Below are positions 42,604 through 53,249 of a stretch of 64,000 bases of DNA, in pieces. Source of the DNA: Siphonodentalium dalli. Its lineage: Eukaryota; Mollusca; Scaphopoda; Gadilida; Siphonodentaliidae. The stretch covers positions 37,951,797-38,015,796 of the forward strand of contig CP136061.1 of assembly GCA_032622095.1 (NCBI GenBank), written 5' to 3'. The notes below the pieces were generated by a model. It did no database searches, was not told the DNA's origin, and saw nothing but the letters and a program-made list of their open reading frames with translations. Made by a program: the position numbers and the translations under genes. Each line of letters begins with the position of its first letter. The first letter of the stretch is position 1.

Positions 42604-42966
42604 TTAAAGGGTTATTATACACTAAATCCGGCCATTTATGGGACAATCTCCTTTTACACTCAACAGAACATATGCAACAGATGATTTAAGTTGAACAATA
42701 GATTAGTATAAAATATACACTCGCGTGTTCTGTGAACGATGTACATGTACACAACATGGTAATTTAATGAAAATGAATAAATGGCTGGAATCATAAAATC
42801 ATTTTTTCATTATAATTACTATGTTGTTTGCATCGTTCATAGAGAAGACATGTGTATTTTTGCACTGATATATGGATACAATACATTCATTTGTTGCATT
42901 ATTCTTCTGCGTATACAAGGAGATGGTTCCATAAATTGTCGGAATTAGTGTACAGTATCCATTTAA
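42604..42966. mobile_element. TTAA-flanked MITE, family 3
   Basis: TTAAAGGGTTATTATACACT, AAATCCGGCCATTTATGGGA on the left are matched inversely by TCCATAAATTGTCGGAATTA, GTGTACAGTATCCATTTAA on the right. TATGCAACAGATGA pairs with TCATTTGTTGCATT, and GAACGATGTACATGTACACA with TTGTTTGCATCGTTC. Partial copies occur at 36314 and 46174. The 101-residue + frame over the right half is not credible as a gene. Confidence 0.75.
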
Positions 42967-43153
42967 AGACGTATTCAGGGATTTCCATACTAAATGGATT
43001 CTCCCACTCAATTATAAAAGTATACACTGGAATAGTTTATTATTCATTTGGAGGGGTGTTCGGGAAAATTGATCATATAACGTCAGACATATATATGATA
43101 AGACAATACAAGTGCAGGAGATTTACTATTAATATTGGGGACATGTTCAGAAA

Positions 43154-43194
43154 ATAAGTTCAACAAACGATTATAGGTCGTTTGTTGAACTTAT
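43154..43194. repeat. Perfect 17-bp hairpin
   Basis: ATAAGTTCAACAAACGA (43154-43170) is exactly inverted at 43178-43194, with a 7-base loop. The pairing continues weakly outward (GTTCAGAAA / TTATGTGAAC). It may be a small palindromic element. Confidence 0.7.
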
Positions 43195-43269
43195 TATGTG
43201 AACATTTCCTAATGGAACTATAGTCTTTCATAAGTATTTAGTATAGAACAGTTTAAAGTCACCCCTTCC

Positions 43270-43398
43270 ACACATTAGCCTATATATAACAACACCCTTG
43301 GTACCACGGTACCACCCCACATACACACACTAGTCTAGCCTATATAATAACAACCCTGACCACCTACTCCCCACATTAGACTATATATAACACACCTG
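43270..43398. repeat. Short degenerate tandem repeat
   Basis: CACATTAGCCTATATATAAC, TAGTCTAGCCTATATAATAA and CACATTAGACTATATATAAC recur about every 55 bp, with ACAACACCCTTGG- or ACAACCCTGACC-like words between. Confidence 0.5.
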
Positions 43399-43930
43399 CA
43401 CTGCCAAAAATATTTTCTCAATTCAGGAAAAAAAAAATCTTGAAATGAGATATTATCTTGGGAGAATAGCTAGAAAAATAAGAAAAACATATTTTCTAGG
43501 TCAAGAAATGAAAGGGTGGGATAATTTCTTGTCTGAGAAAATTTCTTTAAGAAAACACAGTAATCTTAGTAAGAAAATCCTAGTAAGAAAATCTTAGTAT
43601 AGATTGTTTTTCTTAATGTAGGAAAGATTGTTTTTCTCACATAAGTTTATTTTTCTTGAAATAAGATAAGTTTAAGATACTGCGATTATCTTGGGAGAAT
43701 AGCTAGAAATTTAAGAAAGCTATACAATTAATCTAGAACAAGAAATTATATTTTCTATAGTAAGAAATATCGTCAAGATATTTTTTCTTAAGTGATGCCA
43801 ATTTTTTCTAGAATGAGATTTTCTCAAGCAGGAAAATAAATCTAAGTGAGGAAAACAAGTTTTCTTAACTAGGAATATTTTCCCCAATTAGGAAAGATAT
43901 ATTAGAAAACAATTCTTAATTAAGAAAAAC
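43399..43930. mobile_element. AAGAAAAT-rich repeat beginning CACTGCCAAAAATA
   Basis: It begins CACTGCCAAAAATATTTTCT and consists of AAGAAAAT, TTTCTTA, AGTAAGAAAATC and CTTGGGAGAATAGCTAGAAA words. The last of these occurs twice (near 43459 and 43691). The strings are locally self-complementary. A related sequence in opposite orientation ends TATTTTTGGCAGTG at 56440. Confidence 0.6.
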
Positions 43931-44051
43931 ATTTAATTTTAAATTAATATATAATTTCAATTGTGTTTTAAAATATACAATTGACATTTATTCTGAATAT
44001 AAAAACTTGTAAATATCATTGTTAAATGTATAATAGAGACAATAAGGGGGC

Positions 44052-44551
44052 TTAAAGGCACGGGAGGCCTTAGTTGTCGAAAATATTCATATTTGTTTCA
44101 ATCACCGTAAACAGAAAAACATTAAAACGCATACAGTTTTGTTCATATAAACATGACCATCGCGTAAACAGCATGCTATCATAAAGACCTACTATATTTT
44201 ACCTAAGCAGGAGCCTGATTGTGTTACAGAAGGCAGCACAGTGTTACTGGCTAATCACACACAAATGATATAAATGCTCTTTATTCGTTCCATATCAAAA
44301 TTCAGCAACAATGAACGCTCTTTATGTTTACCATCATAATATAAACAAACACCAGGAAAGTACCTTTTTATGCTTTTGTTTACATAAGAATGGTCAAACA
44401 TATGACAATAACATACTGTTTATGCGATATTTCTTATTTGTATACGGACAAAGTCTGTCTGCATTTTAATATTCTTTCTGTTTGTGGCGGTTTTTGACCG
44501 GTGGAAATATTTTCACAGCATACCCACCGCCAAGGCCTCCCGTACCTTTAA
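44052..44551. mobile_element. TTAA-type MITE family 1, complete copy C
   Basis: The left end is TTAAAGGCACGGGAGGCCTT and the right end AAGGCCTCCCGTACCTTTAA; they are near-exact inverses, both including TTAA. The interior shares long blocks with copy A. Opposing frames at 44466-44847 straddle the right end and show no conserved domain. This is the reference copy of the family in the window. Confidence 0.88.
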
Positions 44552-45230
44552 ACTTTAAATATACAGTCAACAATTTCTCGTTACAGTTATGGGTTTCTAA
44601 AATTGCAAGTGGCCAAACAAGATACGGTGTACATTCGCGAAATGAAACTATACAAAGTACCGGTATCTTGTTCTGCCTCTTAAAATTGTATAAACCTATA
44701 TACGCAACAAAAAATATATTGATTGCTAATATTACATCCCGACACATGATTTTCAATATATTTATAGAAAGAGTTACCTCAAATCTGTCGGTTGCAAAAA
44801 TAATATATAACAATTTCTGTTATTTGAGTATCCAGTTCAAACGATAGGATAAAAAATCATCACACATGACAAAACAAGCACTGTATGTGCCTTAATAAAC
44901 ATCGTAACCCTGTATTTTTAAATGCACATATTCTAGGACGGGTGATGTGTAATAAACACAGAAAGACACTTGTATTAATGGATTTGTTGATACAGCATTT
45001 GTGCCATTGAGGAAAGATAGAACTCTAGGGTGTGCTGTTCATTCCGTCATTGTGCGCTAGCACTCGTGTCATATCAACAAACCCATAAACAAAATTGTGT
45101 AATTCTAAGTATATACAGCATGGTTTCAATAGCTGTTTCATGAATCATGCAGATTGCAGGTTTACTGTTCAGGTACTAGCCCAAGTCTTTTCGGTATGCA
45201 ACAGCTTGAGATATCGAATACAGTAATGCC
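44552..45230. other. No recognisable feature
   Basis: AT-rich DNA without domains or arrays that I can identify. Confidence 0.4.
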
Positions 45231-45433
45231 CAGAGTATAATCGACTCCTTAAACACAGTAGAATTATGGGTAACTTTTCAGGATTTAGTCGGAAATATGG
45301 CTTGTTGCCATTCATCAGAAAGCTCTCTGAGAGCTTTCCGATGAATGGCAACAAGCCATATTTCCAACTAAATCCTGAAAATTTACCCATAATTCTGCTG
45401 TGGTTAAGGAGTTGATTACGTAGAGCATTACTG
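45231..45433. mobile_element. Hairpin MITE, copy 2 of the TSP1-intron family
   Basis: CAGTAATGCCCAGAGTATAA at the left and the inverse ending GCATTACTG at the right. The interior AGAATTATGGGTAACTTTTC, AGGATTTAGTCGGAAATATG, GCTTGTTGCCATTCATC is inverted around AGAAAGCTCTCTGAGAGCTTTC. It matches 26935-27150 over the whole length. A one-armed copy lies at 48454-48540. Confidence 0.88.
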
Positions 45434-46173
45434 CAGTTGAAACTGTTTTGGATCGAGTCCTGTCCGGCTACTCTTCTATAACCTCTCAAGATTTTGAAGT
45501 GTTGAATGGGTCACCATGAATCGCTCAATTAAACAATCGCAACGGTGTTGAGTGTTTTGCTTATCGCTCACTATTTACTGCTGTATATAAACAAACGATT
45601 GACTCACACAAAGTGTGTTTTGTGGATAATAACGCATTCATATGAACATTATCCTATACTATTAGTATATTCTTGGGAAACTTTTTGTAAATGTTATTTA
45701 TAAATTATAACCTATAACGAAGGCCATCCATTCCTTTAAGTTCCAAAGATATAAGGAGAATCACTGCATTTTAATTGCATACCGCATCCATCGTGGTGCT
45801 GTTTTGTGTTCAAGTGACAACCTTACCATGGTGTTGGAAATTACTGCAGTGTAATACCACAGCATTACCTGGGTAACACCACGTTAGAGATGGTCAATTA
45901 CTTTAAGTATATGCAGGTTTGAAATCATCACGCTTGGGAAAGGCTGCCCTCTATGTTCTTATAAAAAAGCGTCACTTTGACCTAATCTGACGAAATACTG
46001 GTAGTGCTACAATCAAGATAACTTCAACCCACAATTCTGGGCGTAAAGTCCATTATAGAAGAGTATCGGGATGGGACTCGGTCCAAAACAGCATCAACCC
46101 AACCGATACCACAAGTTGTGGACAGGGAAAACTTGGTCTAAACAGGTACTAGTACATGCATGTATTACAAGCA
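45434..46173. other. No gene; solo MITE end near 45715-45739
   Basis: ACGAAGGCCATCCATTCCTT then TAAG (TTAA at 45736-45739) is a right end of TTAA family 1 without a left partner. CAGTGTAATACCACAGCATT / CACCACG words near 45850 form a weak local repeat. Nothing else is recognised. Confidence 0.5.
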
Positions 46174-46260
46174 TTAAAGGGTACACTAAATCCGGCCATT
46201 TATGAGACCATCTCCTTGTATACTCAACAGAATATATGCAACAAATGAATGTGCTCTATG
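46174..46260. mobile_element. Left end of TTAA-type MITE family 3
   Basis: TTAAAGGGTACACTAAATCC, GGCCATTTATGAGACCATCT and ATATGCAACAAATGAATG match 42604-42680. No right arm follows. Confidence 0.65.
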
Positions 46261-48029
46261 TCTAAGCCACATTAAGCTCCTTGTACAGATTACTTGGTGA
46301 TACAGCAGGTTGACAAAGATAAAGGAACATCAGAATATTTTTATTCTGTGATGGATTTTAAGGCCTGTATGTGTGTACATGTACATGAATCTGATTATAT
46401 TGACATGCTGCAATAATGTGTCACTTGAAGTGATGTGAAACACTCCAATAGGGTGATAAAATATAAATGGAGAATAATCTTGTTAAAAGTAGTACTTTTT
46501 ACAAACATTATATCCAAATTAACAACACACACCATCATTCGTATACATAATTAAATGCAGTAACTATCAAAGGCGAACTCGTTTTCGTTATATTATCGCC
46601 GATAGATGCGCCCCGAATCGAGTAGTAAATATTCACAATTGAGCGTAGTTCAGACAATGTTTTCTATGGAGTATTACGGTTGATTTGCTTTCGATTTTCG
46701 GCTATGTTAGTAGAATGCTACCTTATTCCAGTTGGCTTAGCGCCTTGGTACTAACTGATCAGTTTCACGCACCAGAACAAGTGCATAATATATCTTTAAA
46801 AGTTCATATCCTTCAGACAAGCTCAGAAACAAGGCTTGAGACTGATCCATGGGTACTGTTGTGCTTTGTGTAGAGATATGAAACTGGTACACCTCCAAAT
46901 TCTGGTCAATGTAGTATGAAGTACGGTATAACAAAGGTTATGCATACACTGGATGCCATAGTGCACATTTTCTGAGACTCATACAGGTACATACAGAAGC
47001 ATACAGGTACATGTATGTTGTAGAATTGAATTCACTAACTTCACTTGCCAAGATTTTCACCACTAAGTCTGATAAAATGTAGACGTCACTGATCGGTCTC
47101 CATCAAGGAAGGAATTGATGTGTCATTTTTGCCTTTGATGAAGACATTGGTCATCATTTGGTTATATATCAAAGCCTCCCCTTCGCTGCACAGTACTGGA
47201 TTCAGTGCATACCGTCCATTGGCATACATATGGTACATGTATATAGCCAGGACTGTCACAAAGCAACAACTCACATTATGTCATGCATGGACGAATACCG
47301 ATAACATCTAGATTACATGTATCCGTTACATGTACACCGAATAACATTTGAAATCCTTCCTCATCCAGTCCTGGACAGAATTAATAATATTGGTATCAAG
47401 GGTAATCATTATCTGCAAGAAACACTCAGGAAACATGATTCTATGATTGGTTGTCAGATATCATGCCTTGAATGAAATGTGTATGTCTCAATCCAGTCAG
47501 GCAGCTCCTCCTGTCTGAAAAATAAGATTTGAATGCTTGTAATGACATCAGAAAAGCGGAATGACTAATCATGTACATATTATTAAGATGTACGGTCCAA
47601 ATTAATCACCCGGGGGGAGGGGCAGTTATAACAGTAATGTTATCCATTCAAACGCTGCATGTTGGTCAGAATCAGCTACAAATACATATATTTACATACT
47701 AAGTGTTGTCATCACTAAATCCAGCATACTGATTGGTCGGCGCCCACGTGGCTAGTTGCAGTTATTTCTCGGTGAATGCGCAACGGCTCATAACACCAAG
47801 CTCACAACACCATACATACGTCATTGGGTTTGGAAAGACGAACGCGTAATGTTTTGGGAGCATTTGGACTCGCGCAGGATTGACTTAATACATCATCTGG
47901 TTGCAATATGAAGAGAAATTGTTCCTATTAACTTTTGCCAAGGGTGCTATTGGGTACTTTGGGCTGTTTTTTGTCACGATACACTATTCAATTTAAATAC
48001 ATTTACAAAAGTGGCTTTTTCGCTAAATG
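46261..48029. other. No recognisable gene
   Basis: AT-rich unique-looking DNA with TACATGTA words. A 62-residue minus frame at 47086-47274 and the opposite 63-residue frame have no domain that I recognise. TACAGGTACAT / CATACAGGTACATGTA repeats lie near 46982-47012. Confidence 0.4.
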
Positions 48030-48208
48030 TATATAAATATAAGGATTAACTGTCATGTGGACTATTTTAATGGAGATGTAACCGTGAGGAAAGTGGTCAT
48101 AACTTGTATGTAAAACCCTTTGGGTTTTACACAAGTTATGTCCACTTACCTCACAGTTACATCTCCATAAAAACAGTCCACATGACAGTTAATACTTATG
48201 TACATATA
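48030..48208. mobile_element. Hairpin MITE, arms about 85 bp
   Basis: ATTAACTGTCATGTGGACTA, ATGGAGATGTAACCGTGAGG, TAACTTGTATGTAAAACCC on the left are inverted as GGGTTTTACACAAGTTATG, CCTCACAGTTACATCTCCAT, AGTCCACATGACAGTTAAT on the right, with a TTT centre. There is no open frame. The flanks TATA and TATA do not prove a target duplication. Confidence 0.85.
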
Positions 48209-48453
48209 CCGGTACTAGTAGCATATACCGTTGTAACAGGATACCTCCCCTTAAATATCTCCCCACTAACAATACCCACATGAATGACTAAAATAAAATT
48301 TCCCTCATTTGATATGTTACTTGAACAAACAAAATTAAATAAAAAACAAACGTAAATCTCATAAAACATCTTTTTCGGGCCATTTCATGGTCAAATGATA
48401 TCAAAAGGGTGAATTTTCTTTTAGTCAAAGATTGGGGGAATGTCAGGGAATTA

Positions 48454-48540
48454 CAGTAATGCCCAAAGTAAGTGACCACTTAACCTCAGGATTGTGGGTA
48501 ATTTTTCAGGATTTATTCAGAAATATGGCTTGTGTGGTCT
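48454..48540. mobile_element. One-armed copy of the CAGTAATGCCC hairpin family
   Basis: CAGTAATGCCCAAAGTAAGT, GGGTAATTTTTCAGGATTTA, GAAATATGGCTTGTG follow the left arm of 26935 and 45231 in order. The inverted arm is missing. Confidence 0.7.
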
Positions 48541-48859
48541 CACACCAGAAACTTCTAACACAGCAGTACTAGAAAGGTTACCGCTTCAACACTGCACCAA
48601 ATCGGTTGATATTTATGTAAAATATACGAAGCAGACTAGGTGTTATGTATTGCTCTGCGTACCTATTTTTCCATGTACCTAAAAATAAGTCAAGCCCTGT
48701 TCCATGTGTGAGGTATGGCTACATGTATACTCAAAGTAATTGGCCACCTCTTAGTATAGTGCCCCCGTTAATACTGCAGTATTAAAGATATATAAAGCAC
48801 AGTAACCTCCAACACCTCATTATGGTTACTAGTACAGTTTCAACGTTGCATATACCACA

Positions 48860-49030
48860 GTTACACCCCATATGCATGTTGTCATGTCACACCCCATATG
48901 CATGTTGTCATGTTACACCCCATATGCATGTTGTCATGTTACACCCCATATGCATGTTGTCATGTTACACCCCATATGGCATATGCATGTTGTCATGTTA
49001 CACCCCATATGCATGTTGTCATGTTTCGCA
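48860..49030. repeat. 27-bp minisatellite, about 6 units
   Basis: The unit is CACCCCATATGCATGTTGTC plus ATGTTA. One unit has an extra GGCATAT. Because 27 is a multiple of three, three overlapping + frames stay open (48822-49290), with M-H-V-V-M repeats; they are artefacts. Confidence 0.92.
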
Positions 49031-50110
49031 TGCATGAAAATAAAATGCAGTGTTTTTCCTCCTATCTGTGGAACGGATGGCCTTCGTTACATGTACATGT
49101 ATATATTATTCCAAATATAGGACATGGGAACGCTGATAGAAAAATTGTATTGTATATACGGGAGTTAAATGTAGCACATAATGAACTTTTAAGTTGCCAA
49201 CATTGTTTAGGCTGTCAATTTATAAACTCCACCCATCCATGTTGTCAGGCTGCATTGATTGGCATTACACAAACAAGCATGAAAAGATAATTTAGTGATT
49301 CATCTTATTCATGCATATATAAGTTCATTGAACAAGATCCATGTGGCTGTTTTAATTTTCAACTTTTGGTGTGATATTTGTTGGTGTATCATAACTGCAT
49401 GGTGCTCCACAACAGTAATCGACTTGATACCGTGGTGGATATCATATACTGCCCGTATATACTGCGATCATTACCAGGTATCCCCCCCGGAAAACAACTG
49501 CGGGACACAACGTACCGGGGGTGGGGTGGTACTTAGGCGTAAAAAATTTACACGTAAATTTTTTCTTATTCATTTAGGGGGGGGGGGGGGGGTTGTCGGA
49601 AAAAATTTGCATGTAATATTTTTCCAAATATGTATTTTCAGACTCACAACTTCAATTTTCTCTCATTTTATAGAATATGGATTAACCTTAATATCCAAAT
49701 CATATATACATGAGTAATACAATCCACATAAAACAATTTTGGATAACCACTGTCTTGGTGTACATGTGATATTGACCCCATTAACCCTCTTAATAATGCC
49801 AACTATGTCAGTGTCTACCAGTCGATTGCAGAATTCTACCCTGCGATCGCTTATCTGGCAAATTTTTACTGCAGAACTATCCCATGTATTAAACAATTTC
49901 TCCTCCAATGGTATCAGAAAACAGTTATATGCTGGTATCTCACTCATCTCATTTGCATCTTTTTCAAAGTTGAGGTAATGACTAGTTGTCATTTTTTAAA
50001 GTGCATACATAGCGTTGCGATCACCAATATACATGTTTGTACATGTCATGACATCACGAGGTACAAATCTGCGTTCTACTGGTAGACAATGACCATTTTA
50101 GTCACAATAA
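49031..50110. other. No gene; poly-G tract
   Basis: A run of about 16 G lies near 49577-49593, after CGTACCGGGGGTGGGGTGGT near 49511-49530. Opposing frames around 49295-49992 look random, and the + one crosses the homopolymer. Confidence 0.45.
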
Positions 50111-50204
50111 TCTAAACTAAGTTAACAAGCACCTTCTCGTGAATTGTATGCTCCGGTGTTTTTTTCGCTTTCCGGTCAAACCGAGTTGTTGTCCGGCTGC
50201 GGTA

Positions 50205-50375
50205 GATTTGATTTGGGGGGGGGGCGGGCAAATGGTCAGTGGAAAAAAACTGCAGTTTTTGCTGTTTTGGGGGGGGGGGGGGATACCCAAACCGAAGAAA
50301 ACAGTTTTTTCCACCCTGTGTCTGCAGTTTTTTTCCGCCCCCCCCCTGCCCCCCCCCCCATTTTTAAGGTCCATA
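50205..50375. repeat. G-run / C-run imperfect palindrome
   Basis: Long G runs near 50214-50224 and 50268-50281 are followed by long C runs near 50337-50346 and 50349-50359. GTGGAAAAAAACTGCAGTTT is inverted as ACTGCAG words near 50320 (TCTGCAGTTTTTTTCCGCC). The segment could fold or form G-quadruplexes on the two strands. Frames through it are unreliable. Confidence 0.6.
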
Positions 50376-50539
50376 ATTTTGAGGATAGCAGTATATACAT
50401 GTATTGGTGACAATGTACAAATATTCATCTGCATGGTAGCTATACATGTAGATTATAAACTCACCACTGGTATTTTGGCGAACAGACTTCCAGTAATATT
50501 TCACCTGTCATTTGTTCATTGCCACGTGTCTAGCTAGAC

Positions 50540-50660
50540 AGGACCGACGCTTAGACTAATCATGGGCGAAATCAATCTTCATATGTTGAAGATGAGAGGG
50601 CATGATGCCGCATCCACCATGGCTAATGAATCTGGTATTTCTGTAATTGAAGAAAAAATA
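50540..50660 (+). pseudogene. Possible fragment of a hAT-like transposase
   Basis: The + frame starting ATGGGCGAAATC near 50562 reads NLHMLKMRGHDAASTMANES followed by GISVIEEKIHVHVCC. It loosely resembles the R-G-Q-x-Y-D-G-A-x-N-M-S-G block of hAT and ZMYM-type transposase-derived proteins. The similarity is short, and the flanks do not continue it. Confidence 0.25.
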
Positions 50661-50794
50661 CATGTACATGTATGCTGCATATATATGTATGTGATATGGA
50701 TGCATGTATTTTCATAATTTGCAAACATATTCAAAAACCAAGTGTAAAGTTCATTCTTCCAACAATATTAGCATTTTCGGCGATTCAGATGTCA

Positions 50795-51450
50795 GAAGAC
50801 CATAATTCAATCGTAAGTGGAGGAATCGGGCCTGACAAAATCATGGATAGTTTGTTACGATGTCATCGCAGATGAGAATATTTAATATCGGTGGTTAACC
50901 ACGTGATTAACTATCCTATGATATTTCTATTTACTTTGTACGATTTTTACGTACACGCAAATTTCACCAAGTGGAGGTAACCAAGGATACGTCACAATTT
51001 TTGCAAATCTGCATTGATATAACTCGTGATCATGTCGTGAGCATGCGCAGTCCAACTATCGGTTATTACCCAAGATGGGAATCTGTCCACTTACAATTGA
51101 ATCGTAGTCATATGAATCATGAATGTTCACTCAGTGAACGTACAGATGAAAGATATAATCTTAAGTGGAGGAACCGGGATCGACGAGATCGTGGATAGTT
51201 TGTTCACACGATTACGATGTCGTACATGATGAAATCACAGTTTTTTTGTAAAGCATGTGATTGACTATCATGCGATCCTTCAGGCCACACTTTTTACATA
51301 CACATGACTGATTGGTGATTACGTCGCAAATGGGGATAACCAAGGATACGCCACAATTTCGCTTTTAAATAAAACAGTGCATGATATTATTTTTTACCTA
51401 CTTACAATTGTATCGTGGTAATCTGAACGTTCACTTAGTGTTAAATTGGC
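50795..51450. repeat. Imperfect tandem duplication of about 350 bp
   Basis: The two units share AAGTGGAGGAATCGGGCCTG / AAGTGGAGGAACCGGGATCG, TGGATAGTTTGTT, ACGATGTC, GATTAACTATC / GATTGACTATC, AACCAAGGATACGTCACAAT / AACCAAGGATACGCCACAAT, TTACAATTGAATCGT / TTACAATTGTATCGT and GTTCACTCAGTG / GTTCACTTAGTG. Confidence 0.8.
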
Positions 51451-51489
51451 CATGGCATGACAATATTAAAGAGATTGTGGGAATTCTAT

Positions 51490-51910
51490 CAGATTGACTA
51501 TCTATCTATCTACTCGATACTCCATCGCCCTCAATGTGCTGAGGATTATGTGGAGGTCCAGGTGCTACCACGGCCGAGTAACTTTATAACCCTGTGGTGA
51601 CTCCAGTAGCGTTCTTTAACGTGCACACACTGAGGCGTGTACACGGGTCAGCCATTAATGTCCGCGTCCGATCGGACAGCGTACTGAACCCACGACAACA
51701 TACCTGGACAAGTGTTGTAATGGGGGGAAGTCGGCATTTTTGCATTCGGATCTTTATTCAGTGATCTCGAATGAGACTTTTCAGCCTGACAAACTTGTAT
51801 CTGACCGAGTTCTGATTTTTGTCAGAATACCCTGACCACGTTACGATCCCCGGTCCGATAGCACGAGAGACCAGTACGCTACCTGTCGGCCACCGACTTC
51901 TCTTGACATT
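51490..51910 (-). mobile_element. Probable tRNA-derived SINE
   Basis: Read on the minus strand the right end starts GTCGGTGGCCGACAGGTAGC, with an A-box-like TGGCCGACAGG. About 35 bases later comes a degenerate B-box-like GGGGATCGTAAC. The body holds CTGACCCGTGTACACGCCTC and GTTATAAAGTTACTCGGCCG, and the opposite end is a (TATC)n-like tract near 51490-51505. This order (tRNA-like head, unrelated body, simple tail) is that of a SINE. The B box is poor, so it is probably an old copy. Confidence 0.5.
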
Positions 51911-53249
51911 TGTTAGAATAATGGTATGAAGTATAACTGATCATAACTGACAATTTCCTTATAAGCTACATGTATATTTTCAATAAATGGGACCTTTTTA
52001 TTTTCCAACTATTGTCATATTAATGTCGACCGATAATACACTGCATTTATGGCAGAATTTGATTTTGCAGACGAAAATAGCCATTCCCGGATAGTTTTTC
52101 TTTTTATGTAGCATAAAATTTAGGCCAATTTATAATTCATTAAAAATCGTTTTTGCAGTTGGGAACGCAGTTGGGAATATTGTGTAGGGCTACCTTTATA
52201 TATGAATCATAAATGCCATATAATCATAGTCCGTCAGAAGTTACTATTTTGACCAAAAAAATGTTCATTTATCAATGACGGATTCCATTTTCTGAAATAT
52301 TACACGGAAACAAAATTAGGCCGATTTACTATCAAATTTCATTTGAATAAAATGGATAATTCGTGCCCTTTTAATTGTAGTTCGATTAAATATTTTACTA
52401 GTAACAGTCTGTTCATAATGAGAAATCACTTCAATTGATTACTAATTAGTTTCACTTACCTAAAATCCGATCAATTTGTATCCTATGAAAACGTAAGATG
52501 GACGTAGTTTTTTATCCACGAAGCCTCGATCTGAGCCGGTAGGTAAAACAATAGGAATGTTTTTGCCCCTGTTGTAAAGTGGAACGAAATTACACGCTCA
52601 AATTTGTAATAATAAAAGTTCAACGAAGCAATAGATTGATAAGGCCACCACCAACAGGAACGTGGAGACAGGGTGATTGGGGTGTATATATCCCAAACAG
52701 TTCTAATAATTAAAAATTTCATGACTGCCACATTAGTTGTAAACTTCACACCATATAAGAGCACCCCCACCCCCTGGAATACGGAATAATACCACTTAAC
52801 ACAGAGGGTGGAATACGAAATACCAGTTAACAGCCATATGGATAAATTCTCTATTGTCGTACGAACGCAGGTCATAATGTCCATGTCTAAAATGATATAA
52901 ATTGATGATCGACGATCTGTATGTCAAACCGTGCATTTATTGTGACAAACATCGCATTTATATTATTCTTATGATCATTTTTTTTGGAAGGTTGGAATAC
53001 GAATACCGGTATTTTTGGAATACCGAATACCTCCTAACAGAGGGGCCGGAATATGTCGTACCTCGTAACAGGGCATGGAATACGGCGTACGAAATGGGGG
53101 GGGGCTCTTATACCGGGTATGACATACATAATAAAAAACACACTCACCGCGCTGTTGAAAGGGGGGGGGGGGGTGTCTGTGCAACCTTTGTTTATTAATT
53201 TAACCCTTTCATAACGGGAGTTAGGCTGGTGCAGCATTAAGGACGCTGT
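51911..53249. other. No convincing gene
   Basis: A 133-residue minus frame at 52483-52884 has no domain and unremarkable composition. GGAATACG / GAATACC words recur around 52990-53090. G homopolymers lie at 53096-53103 and 53161-53172. Nothing else is identified. Confidence 0.4.

Noticed and set aside
48822-49290. Three overlapping frames with M-H-V-V-M or C-H-V-T-P repeats
   Set aside because: Artefact of a 27-bp minisatellite that keeps all three + frames open.
51860-51910. Functional tRNA gene
   Set aside because: Only an A-box-like word and a poor B-box-like word are present; no cloverleaf could be drawn. Assigned to a SINE head instead.
52483-52884. 133-residue minus frame as a gene
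   Set aside because: No recognisable domain or conserved neighbour; a length expected by chance in this amount of DNA.
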